Shown here one piece after another: positions 11,064 to 23,640 of a DNA stretch of 64,000 nucleotides. A program made the translations under genes and the position numbers. Source of the stretch: Morinoia aosen (taxonomy: Eukaryota > Arthropoda > Malacostraca > Amphipoda > Talitridae); contig CM059558.1 in assembly GCA_030386875.1 (NCBI GenBank), positions 11,045,501 through 11,109,500 of the forward strand, in the 5' to 3' direction. A model generated the notes under the pieces. It saw only the letters and a list, made by a program, of their open reading frames with translations, made no database searches and was not told the origin of the DNA. Position 1 is the stretch's first letter, and every line of letters starts with the position of its first letter.

Positions 11064-12616
11064 TGAAATCCGACATATTCTCAGAGTTCATCTCTACATT
11101 ATTCGCTTCTTTCAGCGCTTCCTCTACATTCGTTAGATAAAGCTCAGTTTCTACTTCTTCCCCAGCTAATGCTTCCATGTTACATAACATAGTGTTTTCG
11201 CTAAAATGAATAGCATCATCTGTCAGATTCAGTATTATTAAGGTACATCCCCATCTTCTCTGATTGTAACTATTGATTCTGCTATTAGCACTCCATTATT
11301 TAATCCTCTTTTTAACACTATATATTCACCGGGCTCAGCCTTTTTGATAAAGTCATTAATGAGCTTGATGCAATTACCAGTCACTTCTATTGCACCACAG
11401 TGAACCACCAGCGGTCTTTCCTTTTTTACGTCTGGCCATGGCTGCTCCTCTACATGCTCGAGCGCATCTTTTTTTCTCGTATTTTTCTCTCGCGGACAAT
11501 AACTCTGCCGCAGTATCTGCTCTGCGTAGCAACTACATCTGACAGCAGACAGTCGCTGTTTACAATATCCATTAAAATGGCTTCTCTAATTATCGTAGGC
11601 TTATTTTCTATTTCGTTGAAAGGCACCGTGGTTCCTTCCCAATCGAGGGAACTATCCTTGAAATTTATCACTGCATTATTCAGAACATCTCTTCCTAAAA
11701 TTAGATTGTAATTAAATTTAACATATTTAATGATTAAAGCACTAGACTTGAGCACCTTGTCAGCACCAGGTATTGAGATAGTCAGGTCGACTTCACCACT
11801 AACATTTCTTTTACCGTTTATTCCACTTACGCTTAAGAAACTCGGCTTCAATTTCTCATTTAGGCCCTAGATTCGACTTTGACAAATGAGGCATTTTTCA
11901 CTACCACTATCTAGCAGCGCGCTTAAATACTCATCTTGATTAGAGAGGATGATTGTGGGCTTACTGGATTTTCTAAACGTAACGAGATCGGCGCCTTCTT
12001 TTCTAGGACTTCCCGCTCCTACAAATGTAGTGTTAAAATAAACCTCAATTGCTTTCTTTTGTGGTATCTCATCGGCTATTTCCTCATCTTTCAAAACTTC
12101 AAACCTATTTCTACATTTAAATAATGGAGCAATATATGATTCACTCTGATCATGATTACACTCAGTCATCTCAGTCGTATCTGGATGCGTTCCGACCACA
12201 ACTTTAGGATTAACGAGAATCTTGCGGTGACTCTCGGACATCGACTCGCTCCTACCTTCACCTCCTGCTTCTTTACCTGTGAAACTCTTTTTCGCAATCC
12301 TCAGCATAGTGCACCTCGTGCCTACCGCGGCTATTTACGCCTCTATTTGCACTGTACCCAAGCTATTATGCTTTATACTGCCTGATTTCATTTTCTTACG
12401 CTCTACAGTTTCGAACGAAATGTTCTCCCCGGCAGGTGGAGCAGGGGCCACATGCTCTCGGTTTGCTCTGACCTCCTTGAGTTCGACAGTTGGCTTCAAC
12501 ATGACCTGAAACTTTGCATAAACTGCAGAAAGGAGAGCCTCTCGTTCTAGCTGCAAAGTGCACTGGGGCAGCACTCGAGCTTTCTGCCCGCAAAGTGTTA
12601 CATTCAAGCCTGTCAC
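11064..12616 (-). pseudogene. Gypsy-like retroelement remnant: gag zinc knuckles, protease, linker
   Basis: Three frames on the minus strand carry successive parts of one gag-pol. At 12593-12396 are two CCHC knuckles (CSLCKVSGHVEANC and CSTCRGEHFVRNC). At 12307-11867 the frame ends in a retropepsin active site, ALLDSGSEKCLI; 11851-11450 holds its C-terminal half with NLILGRDVL. The frame then continues (11450-11070) into a linker of the type that precedes RT in Ty3/gypsy polyproteins, with one more frameshift near 11245. Gag capsid upstream and RT/integrase downstream are absent. At least three frame breaks make it dead, and it is cut by an FB1-type transposon end at 11063. Confidence 0.75.
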
Positions 12617-12632
12617 ATTTTGTGACAGGCTT
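12606..12632. repeat. Perfect 12-bp-arm hairpin
   Basis: AAGCCTGTCACA and TGTGACAGGCTT are separated by TTT. Immediately right, AGGCTTATTC and GAATAAGCCT form a second overlapping stem. It lies at the edge of the gag remnant. Function unknown. Confidence 0.7.
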
Positions 12633-12742
12633 ATTCTATTCTTCTGGAATAAGCCTTATTGTATTCTTCTATCACCTACATAGCCACTTACTTTCTTTTC
12701 TACTCTAGGATTTCTCAGCCAAGGTCGGGGAAATGACCTACG

Positions 12743-12806
12743 ACCCGGGAGCACAGACTCCAATCTCGCAGGATTTCTACCCCGCCCAGCCCTCTCCCTC
12801 CACCGC
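12743..12806 (+). repeat. Left arm of an inverted 60-bp duplication around FB2
   Basis: The segment with CAGACTCCAATCTCGCAGGA recurs inverted at about 14080-14144, with about four differences. In one frame both copies read QTPISQDFY-AQPSPST, so the segment may be a coding fragment. The pair brackets the AGGTTA-rich DNA and FB2. Confidence 0.65.
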
Positions 12807-12845
12807 CAAGCAGCTACAGCACCACCTCCAAGCAGCTACAGAAAT

Positions 12846-12890
12846 GTTAGGTTAAATTAATTTAGGTTAGGTTAAGTTAAGTTAAGTTAG
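12846..12890 (+). repeat. TTAGG/AGGTTA-rich patch, left of FB2
   Basis: Degenerate TTAGGTTAAG units. They resemble the arthropod telomere pentamer TTAGG but are mixed with GTTAA, so this is an interstitial patch rather than a telomere array. Confidence 0.6.
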
Positions 12891-13749
12891 GGAAGAGTTC
12901 CCTTTTAAAAAAAAATTTTATTATTGAACCTATTGTAATGAAATTTGGTATACAGATAGGATATGCAATTTAGAATCATTTTCCATTCCTGAAAAAATGC
13001 GATTATCCCTATAGAAAACGAGATATTCATAGAAAACGAGATATTCATAGAAAACGAGGTTTTGGGGGGGTTTTTCAAAATGTATCTCCTCCTACAGTTT
13101 TTGAGCTACAGTGATGATTTTAGTGTCATTGTATGCGGAAATACTTGTAAATTTTAAAAACTAACTTGGCATTCTCCAAACTTCAGTTTGAAGTTGAAAA
13201 AATTGAGAAATTCAAAAAAGATATTTTTTCTTAAAATTTCATACTTTATGATGTCACAACTTTCGATCGAAAATGAATTTTCAAATGGCTGTTTAGTTTT
13301 TGGAATGCTCACGTATTTTCGCATCCAATGATACCAAAATCATCACTGTAGCTCAAAAACTGTAGGAGGAGATACATTTTGAAGCCCCACATTCCGATCC
13401 TCCAAAATAAGGCAAAACAGGTAAACAAAGATATATAAACAATTTTAATTTTTTTAAATTTTTTTTATCGGGTCAGCTAGGACCCTTGAAATCATTATAC
13501 AGTAAAAAAGAGACATAGAAGAAGGCATAGCAACGTCAAGCCGTGAAGAAAGAGCCAAGGGGGAGGTATAACATGATAAAATATCACTTCCCCCTCCCCT
13601 CCCCCCCATACTTCAAACCCCCGTAGCGGGCGAACCAATGAACGTTCAAACTTCATTTTTTCACAGGATGTACCTGACATCTTACCCTTCCTATTGCAGC
13701 TAAAACCCAATATCTCCAGAAAATTCGACTTTTTGGGGGAACTCTTCCC
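12891..13749. mobile_element. Palindromic element FB2, about 0.86 kb, non-coding
   Basis: The ends are GGAAGAGTTCCC (12891-12902) and GGGAACTCTTCCC (near 13749). Inner pairs include ATGTATCTCCTCCTACAGTT (from about 13080) with its complement near 13365, and the phrase around CATTGTATGCGGAAATAC with its complement at about 13310-13330. The centre is near 13230-13320, with some asymmetric insertion. The right flank is TTAA (13750-13753); the left is TTAG (12887-12890). No gene. Structure resembles FB1 and FB3, but the sequence is different. Confidence 0.65.
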
Positions 13750-13753
13750 TTAA

Positions 13754-13815
13754 GAGGTAAGGTTAAGTTAGGTAAGGTTGGGTTAGGTTAAGCCAAGTTC
13801 AGTTAGTTTAAGGTT
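13754..13815 (+). repeat. AGGTTA-rich patch, right of FB2
   Basis: Continues the same degenerate AGGTTAAG motif seen left of FB2, suggesting FB2 inserted into a pre-existing patch. Confidence 0.55.
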
Positions 13816-14079
13816 AACTATAAAAAGTTTAAAAATGCCTGTTTCTGTGTGCAGAGATGGAGGGTCGAATAGCCAAACACCAGCGGTCGTTGTAAAAACT
13901 TATAATGATTTAATACAGGTTAACTTTGGTATTCCGCTGTAGTATCTACTTACTAAGTACTTGTAGTGTTTATAATGCAGTGATTAATAATAACTGTATA
14001 ACGAACAGATGCGTTAATAAACCTCAGAATTATTATATAGGTAAATAATTGGCGCGAATGGCAACTTCATGTAGCAACA

Positions 14080-14144
14080 CGGAGGTAGAGGGAGAGGGCT
14101 GGGCGGAGTAGAAATCCTGCGAGATTGGAGTCTGTGCGACCCGG
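14080..14144 (-). repeat. Right arm of the inverted 60-bp duplication
   Basis: Reverse complement of 12743-12806. Two of the differences change the shared reading frame (Pro to Ser, Ala to Ser). Confidence 0.65.
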
Positions 14145-14298
14145 GAAACGACCTCTACGGTAATTTCCGTAGAAAATCTCACTTTCCTGAGGGAAATCTT
14201 GCACATCAACATTCTCTTCCGACTCGTTAGCAGCATCTGCTACGAAGGTTTCTCTATTCTACTGCGTCTGGTACCGGGTCGCTACTATTCGGAACTAT

Positions 14299-16423
14299 TC
14301 GGAACTATTTAATGAAAAACTTCTAAACAGGCTCACCGAATTTCAGAGCATGATGCAATCTGACGATGTGGACATTCAGGTTTCTATCTTTAACGAGAAC
14401 TTTACAGCAGCTCTAAATGAATGCGCTCCTTATATCACCAAAAAAACTAGGCCAAAACGCACTCTGTGGATTACCAGCGAAATTAAAGACCTAAGAAGAA
14501 TAAAGAAAATTTACTTGCGAGAGTATGAAGAAAACAGGTCAAACATTACTTTATACAGGAGATATAAAGAACTTGGAAAGATTCTTCGGAAGAAAATCAC
14601 GCAAGCAAAACAAACTCACTTCCACCAAGAACTATTCATGGCAAAAAATAATCCAAAACGTACATGGGAAATCATTAGTGAGGTGGCTCAACATAAAAAC
14701 TTAGAGCGCAAAAGTGATTTTGAAAATCCTTTGGAAAAAGCCACTGAGTTCAACACTTTCTTTTCAAAAGTAGGTGCCCAAGTCTTCGATGAAGTGAGTA
14801 AAACCAGTCCGAGGAAATGGACAGTTGAAAGTTCATGCCCTACTGCACTTTCAAAGGCTGGCGCCCTGTGGAAGCCACGCCCTATCGATTTACCAGAGTT
14901 AAAAACTATTTTATACTCATTGAAAAACACAAAAGCAGTTGGACATGATGGAATCAACCTCCAATACATAAAAGACAGTTTTCCAGTCACAGCACCATTT
15001 ATTCGTTTGATTATCAACACATCAATAGCTACTAACAAGTTTCTAAAACAATGGAAACACTCTATAATTAGACCGTTGCATAAAACTGGTGACAGAAATA
15101 CAGCATCAAATTACAGGCCCATTAGCCTTTTACCTGTCCTGTCCAAAATATTAGAAAAAGTAGTGACGAATCAACTGTCATCTCACCTGGACGAGTCAAA
15201 TTTACTTCACCGAAATCAATATGCCTATAGGAAGAACACTAGCACTCAAGACGCCCTGCTTAACATCACTGAAAAAATATACAACGACATCGATCAAAAA
15301 AATGTAACACTTCTGCTGCTACTTGATCTCTCTAAAGCATTCGACAGCGTCGAACATAATCAACTCCTACGAAAAATACTGAACTTAGGAGCGGATACAC
15401 AGTGGTTTAAAAGTTACCTTTCAAATCGGTCTCATGCAGTCCTCTTAGATAACAAGTTGTCCAAATTCCTTCAAAACAGCTTTGGTGTCTCTCAAAGATC
15501 AATTCTGGGCCCGCTACTGTTTTCAATTTTCATAAACGATTTCCCTCCAATGCCTTCTAACACACGAATCTCCATGTATGCAGATGACGTCCAAATTGCA
15601 ATGACAAGCTCTATAGCAGAAATACCACAGACGAAAAAAGGAGCTGAAGCTCTATTGATCAGCCTCAAGTCATAGTTTTACCAAAATGGTCTCAAGCTAA
15701 ACGCGAACAAAACACAATTCATTGTTTTTGGGTCAAAGCATTCAATAAACAACATTCGAAATCTAGATCTAACTCTTACAGTTGGGAATGATACAATTCA
15801 CCCATCAGAAAAAGTAAAAAAATTTAGGTATTTGGTTCGATAGAAACATGTCCTTCAAATCCCACGTTGATAAAACCTGCAACGCAATTCACGGGACCTT
15901 ACTGTTTTTCAATCGTTTAAAAAATATGCTTGACGAAGAATCTAGATTGTTGGCCGTTCATTCTTTGGTCTTATCACGTATTGACTACTGTAGCCTGGTC
16001 TGGGGAGGTATATCGAAAGATCTTCAGAAAGACCTACAAAAATGCATGAATTTTGCAGCAAAGGTTGGATGCAACGGTAAATTCAAAAAGCATGACCACG
16101 TAACACCTCTCCTGCATAAACTTGGCTGGGCTCCGATTCGGGAAAGGTTCCAGGCGCACAAAGCCCAAAACGTTTTCTCCTCTTTATATCTTCCTCATAG
16201 CAGCGCTGAAATAGTGGAATTCCACTCCCCTACCGTCACGAACCAAAGGCCGAACAGGAGACGTGATGTCTCAGTCAAATACCGTTCATCTAACATCGGG
16301 CAGAAGGCTCTGTCAGTATCAGGCGCCTTACTATGGAACAGACTCCCCCAGAGCTTCAAAACCCCTCAAACACTGAGAGAATTCAAAACTAAAATGGCTC
16401 TCTATCTTGCGTCAACACAATAA
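14299..16423 (+). pseudogene. CR1/L2-like LINE ORF2, family B copy 1 (5'-truncated)
   Basis: The frame at 14299-15675 carries the reverse transcriptase: GDRNTASNYRPISLLPVLSK, the DLSKAFDSVEH box, a GVSQRSILGPLLFSIF block (normally PQGS), and the catalytic MYADDVQIA. A stop at 15673 and a frameshift near 15830 separate the C-terminal part (15848-16423: LVLSRIDYCSLVWGGI, LGWAPIRERFQ, SVSGALLWNRLPQSFKTPQT), which ends on a TAA. The whole endonuclease is missing. The 3' untranslated part (16424-16560) is rich in GTGCGTAT. RT motif order and C-terminal style point to the CR1/L2 group; the exact clade is uncertain. At least four other partial copies are in the window. Confidence 0.8.
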
Positions 16424-18839
16424 GTGTGAACTGCAGCACGTGCTGGAGGAGTGCGTACATGCAGTACGTGTGTGCGTATATGCGTATGGATATCGGTGTA
16501 CGTATGTGCGTGTCTGTATGCTTAAAACGTATTCCCTTTTAAAATGCTCATGTTGATCCTGTTGTGACGCAGTGTCGTCCTTTACACTCTTCCGGTGTGC
16601 TTTCGGCCACACCATTTGAGGTTGTTTTGACTTTCTCGTTTTGCCCCAGCAATCTTGATAATGTTACGGTTGGCATTGTACATCGGTCCCTCTCATCTAT
16701 TTTGAATCCGGTAAATTTTTCTGTGCCAAAGCTTGTAGTATACGAAATTTAAATTTTTCCGTTATTGTAAAATCGTTCATTTCATCCATACCAGGTATTT
16801 TAGCTTACCAGTTGATACAAAACAATGTAAAACTGCCTATAACATCAACCTAGCAGTCAAAGATGCAAATTAATTTTGGATCTACCCGTTGTACCTTCAA
16901 CCTTTAATCCCTCATTTCACTAGTTCCAACGTTCGCAAGCTCAAATTTCAATATGGAAATGCACCAACTGGAGTGTTCTTAACAACGCATCACATGTGCA
17001 ATGTTTTCCTGACCCCTTGAAATAAAATCCAGTGTTAAAATCAGACCAACACAACGGAGAGAATGCATTTATCTACGTACTTTTCTCCTAATTATTTGTT
17101 CCAAAACTTAACCGATAGAAATATTACGATCCTCATGTATTTGATATCAACACAATGGAAGGAATGCATTTTCTTTGTACTTTTCTCCCAACCATTTGTT
17201 TCAAAATCAATCAATATAAATATTACGATCCTCATGTATTCGATCTCAAGTCATGGTCTTAACTTTAAGATTCTCGTAAGTACTTTTCGCTCATATTGAA
17301 GCTTTTTGAACATGCGACGGAGTTCATTAGCAATTTTTTTGTGTATATTGGTGTTCCAGCTGTGTAGCAAATATTACGGGCTCGTGATCCAATAACACGC
17401 ACCCTAACAAGAGTATTTTCAGCTATGTGTCACAGGGATTTTGTGTTCTTAGTGACTCACTTTCATCTTGCATTTCCAAACCCAAATTAATTACCGCAAA
17501 GAGAGAGAGCGGATGTCAAATGTGAGGGTATTTTAGTACATACTTTCTTTACTTCGATCTCGTTGAAACATTTAAAAAGGCCTCGGATCTGATGAATGTC
17601 ATAACTTTGAAAATCATCATTTTAATCTTCTTATTCTGGTCTCGAATTGCTGTCGTAAGCTTTGTGTGGTAAACTCTTCTTACCTTTTTATTCTCGTGAA
17701 TACACTACGACAACACTAATTTTAAATAGTTAACTTTTGCACGGTTCCACCTATGTTGAAAATATTACATCTAGCGATGTAAAACAATACTTTTCATGTC
17801 TTTAACCCCGATGTACTCTTTGCGAAAGTACTATTTGTGCAAGTAAGAAATATCATAACCATTTTGTGTTTTGTTATAGCAAATATAATCGTTGGGACAC
17901 CTTGCATAGGGATGAAAGATCGGATGTGGGCTTTCACCGGATGTATGATATAAACAAATGTAAGCGTAACCAAATGTAGAGGCATGACCGGATGCAGGGC
18001 ATCACCGGAAGAGGGAGTGAAGTGTTGTCGGATGGGCGAAAGGAATTCCTGGATTTTGGAGTGGATAATTTATTAGAAAAATAATACGCTCCATTTCCAT
18101 TTCCGGGCACCACAGATGAAGTACTAGTAATTGTGGAAACCAACCTCATTCCGCTGCGTGGAACCAACAGTTGTGATGCTCATTTTGTTCGACCGGAGTA
18201 AGCAAGATCAATATTAGAATGACTTAACGAACGTAAAATAAGATAAATTTTCAATCCCTAGCAAAAATTTCAGAAATTGAAACTTAGAAATTGAAACACA
18301 GAAACTGAAACTTAGTGCCGCCCTCCAAATGCAAACGATCCTCTTATACATATTATTGTTTATTTTTTATTAACTTGTGCTTCTCCCTAAATCCTGTGTC
18401 GACAACCATCATGTGTATTACGATAACCATGTATGAATAGCAATTAAGGATCTAAATCATATGTTCCAACACTTAACATGGATATTACGATAAACATGCA
18501 TAAATAGCAATTAAGGGTTTCTATGCTAAGGTATTTGAATGCATTTTTCGCTTTTATTTTTCAATACTTGTGCGTACTAGTGAAAGTGTTTTTCAAATGA
18601 ACGTCGCGAGGATTGTGCTCTCCTAGTTCAAAATCAGATTAGGCAAGGAAAGGAACTCAATTTTGTTGTACTTTTCTATCAATCATTTCGTTTCAACATT
18701 TTACACGGGTATTACGATACCAATGTGTTATAATCATTTAAGGATGTTAATGTTAAGGTGTTTTAAAAACCAATGTATCGACATTTCATGTTTGTACTTT
18801 ATTGGAAATAAAATGTTTTTCTTTCCTTTCTTTTCTATT
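16424..18839. other. No gene recognised; dispersed ATTACGAT-type repeats
   Basis: Beyond the family B tail (to about 16560) the DNA is AT-rich. A phrase with TACTTTTCTCC...AATATTACGATCCTCATGTATT recurs at about 17080-17145, 17180-17245 and, diverged, at 18400-18520 and 18670-18760. No supported coding region. Confidence 0.45.
17058..17245 (+). repeat. Two tandem units of about 100 bp
   Basis: Both units contain GAATGCATTT, TTTGTACTTTTCTCC-like, CATTTGTTTCAAAA-like and AATATTACGATCCTCATGTA phrases in the same order. Related single units lie near 18480 and 18700. Confidence 0.6.
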
Positions 18840-19683
18840 GGTTTATTTTCGGGGTGATTTCTAACAGCGGCAACTACTCGTGTCAATAGTTCTTCTTACG
18901 TATTGAATGGTCCATCGAAAATTTTTTTCGAGAGAGACTCATCGAGCAAGCGTGCTAACACTGTAATAGCTAAGCTTAGATCTATACTGTCTCCTACAAA
19001 CCGTGTTAATTCGGCTTGACTTATACCAGCCCTGAATAAAGGGTGTCTCGACAACGCTATTGAGGTCGAGTTTAACAAATGTTCCGACAACTTCCTAATA
19101 TAAGCAAATGCAGTTACCAACTGGGCTGCAAGTGCGTCATTTCTAACGAAGCGTAACTGATTCAAATCACACGCTAACGCGTGGATAAACTTTTCGCCTC
19201 TAGCTACGTAGATGTCGTTCAAGATTTTTACGACCTCCTAAAACGAGTAGTAAAGGTCGGAATTCACCAACTTGGTCACTTTTGAATTGAAATCTCCTAC
19301 CTGTTTGTTAGCTGATCGAACTAACAATTCATTTTTGGCACTATCAGATTTCACATCCGGTAATAAAGTCATGTAAGCTCGCAAATGTCCTATATGCGTC
19401 TTAAAGGTTTATTTTCAATGAAATCAGGGTCTTCCCGACGTCTACGACCGCGAAATAGTGACAACTCTGCGGCCGAAATGATTGTCCCTGTTCTCGGCAT
19501 GTTCGCTGCTATTTATAGTGCTAAAGTGCTAGTTTATGAATTTGGGCCAACTGCCGTGCTAGCTCCTGGTTCAGTCATTGCTGGATTGCTCCTAACACGA
19601 AATTTAGGTACACTAATACGACCTCTACTAGTTTTGGTCGATGTTGTTCGAATAAATTCGTCCGAATCGGGCGTATCAGACAT
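18840..19683 (-). pseudogene. Unrecognised broken gene
   Basis: Family not recognised. Reading leftwards from an ATG at 19683, a coherent protein-like sequence is broken by several in-frame stops and frame changes: a Ser/Thr/Arg-rich N-terminus (MSDTPDSDEFIRTTSTKTSR), a segment near 19400 rich in Arg and Asp, a segment with MTLLPDVKSDSAKNELLVRS (about 19375), and an open helix-rich part at 19222-18896 (LNQLRFVRNDALAAQLVTAF, LSRHPLFRAGISQAELTRFV). The frame continues past a TAA to about 18840. No zinc knuckle, protease, RT or DDE motif was seen. Size and helical content fit a gag or nucleocapsid-like protein, but that is a guess. The best-preserved part is 18896-19222. Confidence 0.4.
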
Positions 19684-20267
19684 GCAGTGGGCAATCAATT
19701 TTTACACAAACCTAACACTAGAAATCAACATTTGTAAAAACATCAATTTTACACACCACAGATAATAAAATCAATAAACACAAATAGTAATACAATTATT
19801 GTATGACAGATAAATATGAACATTTATGACAGCTGTATGTGAACTTGTAACCACACCATTAGCAATTTGTACCTACCAATGTTATAATGGAATATTGATA
19901 TCCACCTTGTTCGCTCTTCCTAATAAATTGAACGCAATTTTTTACCAATAAAACTACAATTAAGTGTAAACCTTATTAGCTGATTAGATTATCATTGTCG
20001 CTAAAATTTTTGAAACTCATTACCTGTTGTATGTGAACTTGTAACAACGCCTTCAGCAATATGTATGCATCAATATTGTATATTGAACTACAATATTATT
20101 CGCTCATGGGATGGGTATTGTGAGTACTCACGAAATTAAGCTAGATTTTTTACTCGTTTCTTTACTTTCTAAGCTAGTTTTTAGAGAGGAATATTTTATA
20201 ATCTTGACTCTGTATTTCGTTTTTAGTTATACATTAGTACTTACTGGCTACTGTTTACTAATTTTGA
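19684..20267. other. No gene recognised; short dispersed repeat
   Basis: A phrase TGTATGTGAACTTGTAAC occurs at about 19833 and 20029 with similar neighbours, a diverged duplication of roughly 200 bp spacing. Otherwise AT-rich. Confidence 0.4.
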
Positions 20268-23200
20268 ATGACTGATCACGCTGATATATTAGATGAAATC
20301 GACCCAGATCTCACTCATTTCAAACCTAAGCGACTCTGAAAACTGCAGGTATGCTGATATATCAAAATTAACCGAATCTATACGAATAACCCTGCAGGAT
20401 TTTTTGCTACTGTGATGGAACTGAAGGTCACTCTATCCAAAATTGGATGAGATACAATGCACTATCACTGAACTTGAGTATAACCTAGATGTGATTAGCT
20501 TCATCGAAAGCTGGCTAGATGACTCGACCAAAGACATGATTAAATTTGAAAATTATCATAGTTACCATTCGCTACGAAAAAACAAGCGAGGCGAAGGCAT
20601 CAGTACATACATATATAAGCACATAGATTCGAGAATCGTAGCAAGTGCAGCACTTAATAAGGTTCATATAGAACCTCTATTCGTAGAACTGTCTAGAGAT
20701 GGCAAACGAATTGTGCTTGGAACGGTGAATAGGCCTCCTACAGGCTGTCCTAAATCCTTACTTAATGAACTTAATCGTATTATTTCTCAGTTCAACAGGT
20801 CCTTCTACAATGACATAATAATATGCGGTGACTTTAACTATGATTTACTGAAACATGAAAGCTATGAACCAATCTCTAATTTCCTAAATGCATTTCATTC
20901 TAAATCTTTCCTTCGTTCATCACAAAGCCTACACGAATAACCTCAAAATGTGATACGCTGCTTGACAGTATCTTTATGACAGACCCAACTGATTTTCTTT
21001 CTGGAATAATTACTTCTGACTTATCATATCACTTTCCAGTTTTTCTTATTTAGAAAATGTCTATATTGCCTTCACCAAAGCACGGGCTGAAACTTGCTCA
21101 TATCGTAAAATAAACGAATCAAATTTAGAAGAAATGCGCACCATTCAAGAAGAATCAATGCTGACATTGCACATCTCCCAACGAAACAATAATGCAAGGA
21201 GCATTGTTGAAGCTGTAGTGAAGTTAACTGAAACTATAATGACCGCATACAATCAGTGTTGCCCAATTGTAACTCGTACAGTTACCCCCAAAAATAAACA
21301 AAAGCCCTGGATTACTAGAGACATCTTGATAAATATAAAGAAACGTTAAGCGTACTTAGCCCTCCTTTGCGAAGGGGGAATATCTAGAGAAACATATAAC
21401 CGATTCAGAAACTATGTGACAAACCAGATAAGAACATTAAAAAAGATCTACTTTACCCTCAAGTTTACTCAATTCAAAGCTGACGTTAAAAAAACTTGGC
21501 GCCTCCTTAACTCTTGTTGTAAACCGAAAACGCTGATAAAAAGAAAACTGAATATATTATACAAGATAATGTAAAATACCATGAGAAGAAAGAAATTGCT
21601 AATCTCTTTAACAACTTCTTTTAAAACGTAGGGAAAACTATAACCAATGGTAGCCCAAGTGAACCTACTGATCACCTGGAATGTATGGATCATATTCGAG
21701 AACAAAATTCCTTTTTCTTTACGCCTACAAACTCCTCCGATGTAATTGCGTGCATAAACAACATGAAAAATAAATCGAGTGGGTTACAAACGTTTCCAAC
21801 TAAAGTAATTAAAATCATTGCTGATATTGTGGCCCCGCTGATATCCAATATTATTAACCAGTCTCTCTTACTAGGCTCTTTCCCGAACTCCCTCAAAGTT
21901 GCTAGAATAACCCCTATCTTTAAAAATGGTGACAAGACCTGTGTAAACAATTATCGACCTATCTCCGTGTTACCAATTATTAGCGAGGTATTCGAGAAAA
22001 TTGTGCATGAAAAAGTGTACTCCTATTTTGAAAAAAAATCCTTTCTTTATGAAAAACAATACGGCTTTCGCTGTAAAAAATCAACAACACAGGCAATATT
22101 AAATCATTTGCAATTCTTTCATTCTAATATAGATAACGGAAAGACTGTCTTCTCAGTATTTCTTGACTTTCGAAAAGCATTCGATTGTGTGGACCATAGC
22201 ATATTACTCTCGAAACTACACTGTTGTGGCATTCGTGGGGTTGCCCATGATTGGTTCAGATCATACCTAACAAATCGGAAACAATACGTTGTCATTGACG
22301 ACGCAAAATCTGACCCACAGACAATTATCCATGGAGTTCAACAAGGATCTGTTCTTGGGCCTCTCCTTTTTCTGATTTTTATCAATGATATTATTAAATC
22401 TGCATCATTTTTTAAATTCATACTTTTTGCCGATGACAGTACGCTTTCTGAGGTCCTTCCGAACCAAAATCCCACTACGATTGTGGAGAGTATAAATAAT
22501 GAACTCCATAAGGTTTCATTGTGGCTTAGAGCTAATAAAATAAGCCTTAATATCGATAAACAAATTATGTTACATTCTCATACAAGAAAAATATATCTCT
22601 CCCATGCATTAAAATTGGCGAAGGTGAAATCGAAGAAACCAACTCATGTGAATTTCTGGGCATCATAATATATAAACATCTGACCTTCGAGGAGCACATC
22701 GCTCATATTAGTTCTAAATCATCAAAATCCATCGGAATCCTGCATAAAGTTGAAAGTTTCCTGCCTGAAACAGCCTTACTAATGCTTTATCGAACGCTCA
22801 TTTCACCATACTTGCAACACGGAATAGAAGCATGGCATGGAACAGATAAAAAAACAACCAGTTTTATTTTTGCTCTCCAAAAAAGAGCCATCGGAGCGGT
22901 AAAGAACCTAGAATATAATGCTCACACAAATGACTCATTCAAAAATTTACAAATACCCAAACTCTCGGATCTCTTCAAAATCTCCATCTGCAATTTCATT
23001 TACAAAACATTAACTAATGATGGCGACAATAGCCTACAACAATTATTAACTGCGAAAACTGGTCATCACGACCATTTAACGCGAAATAGAAGTAAATTCA
23101 TGCTTCCTTATTATTCGAAGGCCCGCTCGCAACACAGTATCCTATTCGTTGGACCTAAAACTTGGAACTCAATACCTGCGGAGATCCGTGACAGTAATTC

Positions 23201-23640
23201 TTACAAGGTATTCAGAAGAAATCTTGAGTCTCACTTCTTAACAGAATACTAGTCGTGTAAGATCACCAAGTCAAATCCTACCTCCTACATCTTTGGTCAT
23301 AATAATGTAATTTGCCATGAGTAATATCACCGATTTTCAGTCTGCTCTTAAATCGTTATCGAATATACTGTTAAATGTAGTCCATATGAAATGAAACATC
23401 AATATCGAGTTCATTATCTTGTTGATCAGTCTAATGCGAAACTAGTTTAAGTGAATTAGGCTACACATTATTGTACACCCTAGAATAACGTGATGGTAGG
23501 ATACCCTAGAAGTCGCTGAACTGATTCGGGCCCACAGGTAGCTATGCTCAAATTTGACCATTGTTTTAGACTGAAGAAACATTCTACATCTGTATCACCT
23601 GTGGTAAATAAATTGTTAAAATTGTTTAAATTGTTTAAAA
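20268..23640 (+). pseudogene. Jockey/CR1-like LINE ORF2, family A copy 1, with 3' UTR
   Basis: ORF2 can be followed from an ATG at 20268 to the stop at 23252 through several frame breaks. Endonuclease: VISFIESWLDD and IIICGDFNYDLL (20443-20940). Linker: PWITRDILINIKK (about 21305). Reverse transcriptase (21685-22668): NNYRPISVLPIISEVFEK, FLDFRKAFDCVDH, GVQQGSVLGPLLFLIFINDI and the catalytic FADDS. C-terminal part (22782-23252): YRTLISPYLQHGIEAWHG and a typical NSIPAEIRDS-type ending. The 3' UTR (23253-23640) ends in TGTTTAAAATTG-like short repeats. Near full length but inactive. Frame breaks are at about 20340-20440, 20940, 21350-21680 and 22660-22780. Confidence 0.8.

Noticed and set aside
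12846-13815. TTAGG-like sequence as a telomere
   Set aside because: Units are degenerate and mixed with GTTAA, cover only tens of bases, and lie inside transposon-rich DNA.
19385-19765. Plus-strand 126-codon ORF with hydrophobic segments
   Set aside because: It overlaps the antisense of the broken minus-strand gene, which reads more like protein; no membrane-protein family recognised.
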